A stretch of DNA of 6,837 nt, from positions 1 through 6,837 of the forward strand of contig DHOG01000148.1 of assembly GCA_002410715.1 (NCBI GenBank), in the 5' to 3' direction. This DNA comes from Ruminococcaceae bacterium UBA5396 (GTDB lineage Bacteria; Bacillota; Clostridia; Oscillospirales; Acutalibacteraceae). The notes beneath the pieces are model-generated. The model saw only the letters and a list, made by a program, of their open reading frames with translations, was not told the DNA's origin and searched no databases. The stretch's first letter is position 1. Each line of letters opens with the position of its first letter. Position numbers and translations under genes: made by a program. Positions 5,183 through 6,837 of this stretch are shown here, in pieces.

Positions 5183-6553
5183 ATGACGAAGGACGATATG
5201 CCCACACAAAAAAACAAATACATCTATTTCGCCGCACTGATCGGTTTCGGGTTTCTTTGGACGGGTACAGCATATATTGTACAGGCTTACCGTTTGCTTC
5301 AGTTTTTGGATGGGGGGACGGTAAATCTACTGGTCTGCGGGGTTTACTATGTCTGTCAGGCTGCCGGCATCGGCGCTGTCGGCTTTCTCTTCGCAAAGCA
5401 GCCCATGATTGCCAGCGGCCGTGCACTTCCCTTCTGGGCTTCTGTAATCACAGTTGTTTGCGCAGCGGCAGCCTTATTTTTATCCTCTATACCAATCATC
5501 ATCACTGCCGGAGTGCTCATGAACATAACGATTGGGGTGCTATCTGGTTGCTATCTGACAAGGCTGGCAACTGACATCCCGCAGCAGCGCCGCGGTATTG
5601 TGTTTGGTGCTGCCTATGCTTTCGGTAGCATCGGCACATGGCTTCTGTCTTTGCCGATGGACGCTAAATTTCTATGGAACAGTTATAGCTTTTATGCTGT
5701 GGCAGTACTTGCCGCCGTATCTCTTATTCTTCTGCGGCATCTTTCACCTTCGCCCAAACAAGGCAACAACTTGGAGCAACTAAGCCCTGGGTTCGGTAAA
5801 AAGATCATCTGGCTGGCTGCAGCAGTTCTCTTTCTGCTGTCGCTGGAGAATACGCTTGGTTTTTCTTTTCCACTCAAGAGCGCTTCCGGCAGCGTATATA
5901 TAGAATTTACACGTGCGTTTTATGCGCTCGGTCTCATCATTGCAGGTCTTGCTAGCGACAAAAACCGCCGTTGGGGCGCGATATGCTGTTTGGCAGCGCT
6001 GGCTTTTCCCTTCGCGGCACTGGCACTCGGCAACAGTATTGTTGGAGAGACCGCAATGTGGATGGTTGCGTATCTGTTTTTGGGTTTTTGGTCGGCATAC
6101 CGTATCCTTGTGTTTTCCGATATTTCATCAAAGAGGGGGCTTCCCGGGCTTGCAGTAGCCGGGCTTTTGGTAGGTCGGCTTGGAGAAGCCGCTGGTACGC
6201 TCGGCGCAAGTTTTCTAACCGGCGCGCCGCTTATAGTGGCTTCCGGCGTAGTCTTCGCCCTTGTAATCGCCTTATTCTTTTCTCTCTATCAAAAGATTTA
6301 TTCCCCGACCATCAATGCAGAAGAGATGGAAAAGCAGCGATTGCTGGAATATGCGAGCCGCTTTAAATTGTCACCCCGAGAGCAGGAGATTTTCAGTCTT
6401 ATCGTGCAAGGGATGTCAAATACTGAAATAGCTATCGCATTATTCATCACTGAGAGTACGGTTAAATTCCATGCGGGGAATATATTCAAGAAGACCGGTC
6501 TCTCCAGCCGGTCAGCGCTCATTGCCGATTTTAAGCTGCGTAATAAAAGCTGA
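5183..6553 (+). CDS. Membrane-bound LuxR-type transcriptional regulator (many-pass membrane domain plus C-terminal helix-turn-helix)
   Basis: The protein has 456 residues. The start at 5183 is chosen because AGGAGG lies at 5171-5176, six bases upstream, and because the longer frame from 5114 would start inside the promoter. Residues from about 15 to 385 hold some 11-12 hydrophobic segments resembling a major-facilitator-type membrane domain, probably acting as sensor rather than transporter. The C-terminal 65 residues are a LuxR/GerE DNA-binding domain: LSPREQEIFSLIVQGMSNTEIA, then the recognition helix region ITESTVKFHAGNIFKKTGLSSRSAL, all typical of the family. Such proteins are common in anaerobic Actinobacteria and Clostridia, where they often sit beside genes for surface or redox proteins. 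The next gene starts 28 bp downstream on the same strand and is probably in the same operon. The ligand is unknown; targets may be this lipoprotein, the divergent surface operon, or itself. Confidence 0.9.
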   Translation: MTKDDMPTQKNKYIYFAALIGFGFLWTGTAYIVQAYRLLQFLDGGTVNLLVCGVYYVCQAAGIGAVGFLFAKQPMIASGRALPFWASVITVVCAAAALFLSSIPIIITAGVLMNITIGVLSGCYLTRLATDIPQQRRGIVFGAAYAFGSIGTWLLSLPMDAKFLWNSYSFYAVAVLAAVSLILLRHLSPSPKQGNNLEQLSPGFGKKIIWLAAAVLFLLSLENTLGFSFPLKSASGSVYIEFTRAFYALGLIIAGLASDKNRRWGAICCLAALAFPFAALALGNSIVGETAMWMVAYLFLGFWSAYRILVFSDISSKRGLPGLAVAGLLVGRLGEAAGTLGASFLTGAPLIVASGVVFALVIALFFSLYQKIYSPTINAEEMEKQRLLEYASRFKLSPREQEIFSLIVQGMSNTEIAIALFITESTVKFHAGNIFKKTGLSSRSALIADFKLRNKS

Positions 6554-6581
6554 TAACATACTATAAATGTGAGGTGTAGAT

Positions 6582-6837
6582 ATGTCTCGAAAAAGAGGTT
6601 TCCTGATACTCTTCGTATTATTGCTTTTCACATCAATCCTATGCTCCTGTGGTGATGTCATAGTTGAGCCGAAATGGATTATAGGTGTTAAAGGTGCTGA
6701 TGCAGCGGTATTTTCCAGCCTCGACTATGTCAAGCTGCATGAAGTCACCATTACAATCGAAACAGAGCAACAGGACGGTAGTATCCTGGAAGAAACATGG
6801 GAGGGCGTTTATATAAAAGACGTTCTTGATTATCTTG
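6582..6837 (+). CDS. Lipoprotein with a molybdopterin-oxidoreductase-like domain, cut at the window end
   Basis: The first 85 residues are present; the 3' end lies outside the window. The start at 6582 follows GAGGTG (6571-6576) by five bases and lies 28 bp after the regulator gene. Residues 1-22 are a lipoprotein signal peptide (MSRKRG, then a hydrophobic core) with lipobox LCSC and the lipidated cysteine at residue 23, so the protein should sit on the outer face of the membrane. The mature part has a beta-rich segment, VKLHEVTITIETEQQDG, leading to ETWEGVYIKDVLDYL. This last motif resembles the GVxLxDVL turn of the sulfite-oxidase-type molybdopterin domain (Pfam Oxidored_molyb) as it occurs in many anaerobe surface proteins, often without the cofactor residues. 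The call is tentative because the rest of the domain is not visible. An alternative is a lipoprotein of unrelated fold. Confidence 0.7.
   Translation, partial: MSRKRGFLILFVLLLFTSILCSCGDVIVEPKWIIGVKGADAAVFSSLDYVKLHEVTITIETEQQDGSILEETWEGVYIKDVLDYL

Noticed and set aside
6493..6513. GACCGG/CCGGTC inverted repeat in the regulator gene
   Set aside because: It lies within conserved helix-turn-helix codons and is short, with no T-run, so codon content explains it.

Overview
The window looks like chromosomal DNA from a low-to-mid-GC Gram-positive anaerobe, most likely a clostridial Firmicute of a gut or similar community. The evidence is a sortase with an IPKTG-anchored surface protein, two lipoproteins with clear lipoboxes, strong Shine-Dalgarno sequences of the AGGAGG type, and a LuxR-type regulator with a many-pass membrane domain. 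The assignment rests on gene style, not on a species-specific marker.

Minus strand, read from about 5000 down to 1: a 102-residue cytoplasmic protein of unknown function (4991-4683); a cell-wall-anchored protein with a duplicated extracellular domain, an InlB-like repeat, a Ser/Thr/Pro stalk and an IPKTG sorting signal (4633-3353); a strong hairpin; a class B-type sortase (about 3281-2436); a 136-bp gap with a possible promoter and a 12-bp palindrome; a two-domain lipoprotein (2299-773); a small secreted protein overlapping it by 14 bp (786-196); a terminator-like hairpin; and, at the very edge, the start of a zinc-ribbon protein that hits an in-frame stop after eight codons. The genes on this strand form one or two transcription units that make and display cell-surface proteins. 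The sortase is expected to anchor its upstream neighbour to peptidoglycan.

Plus strand, from 5114 to the end: a strong promoter (TTGGAA, 17 bp, extended-minus-10 TATAAA) drives a 456-residue regulator with about 11-12 membrane segments and a C-terminal LuxR helix-turn-helix. A lipoprotein cut by the window end follows after 28 bp; its visible part resembles the molybdopterin-oxidoreductase-like domain found in many anaerobe surface proteins. The regulator is divergent from the surface locus and may control either flank.

The most notable points are the sortase, where glutamine sits where the catalytic arginine is expected; the hairpin between the anchored protein and its sortase; a perfect 13-bp inverted repeat inside the secreted-protein gene; and two neighbouring gene starts (the secreted protein and the zinc-ribbon protein) whose best N-termini are each out of frame at a GC-dinucleotide site. 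I see no RNA gene, CRISPR array, insertion sequence or phage gene.
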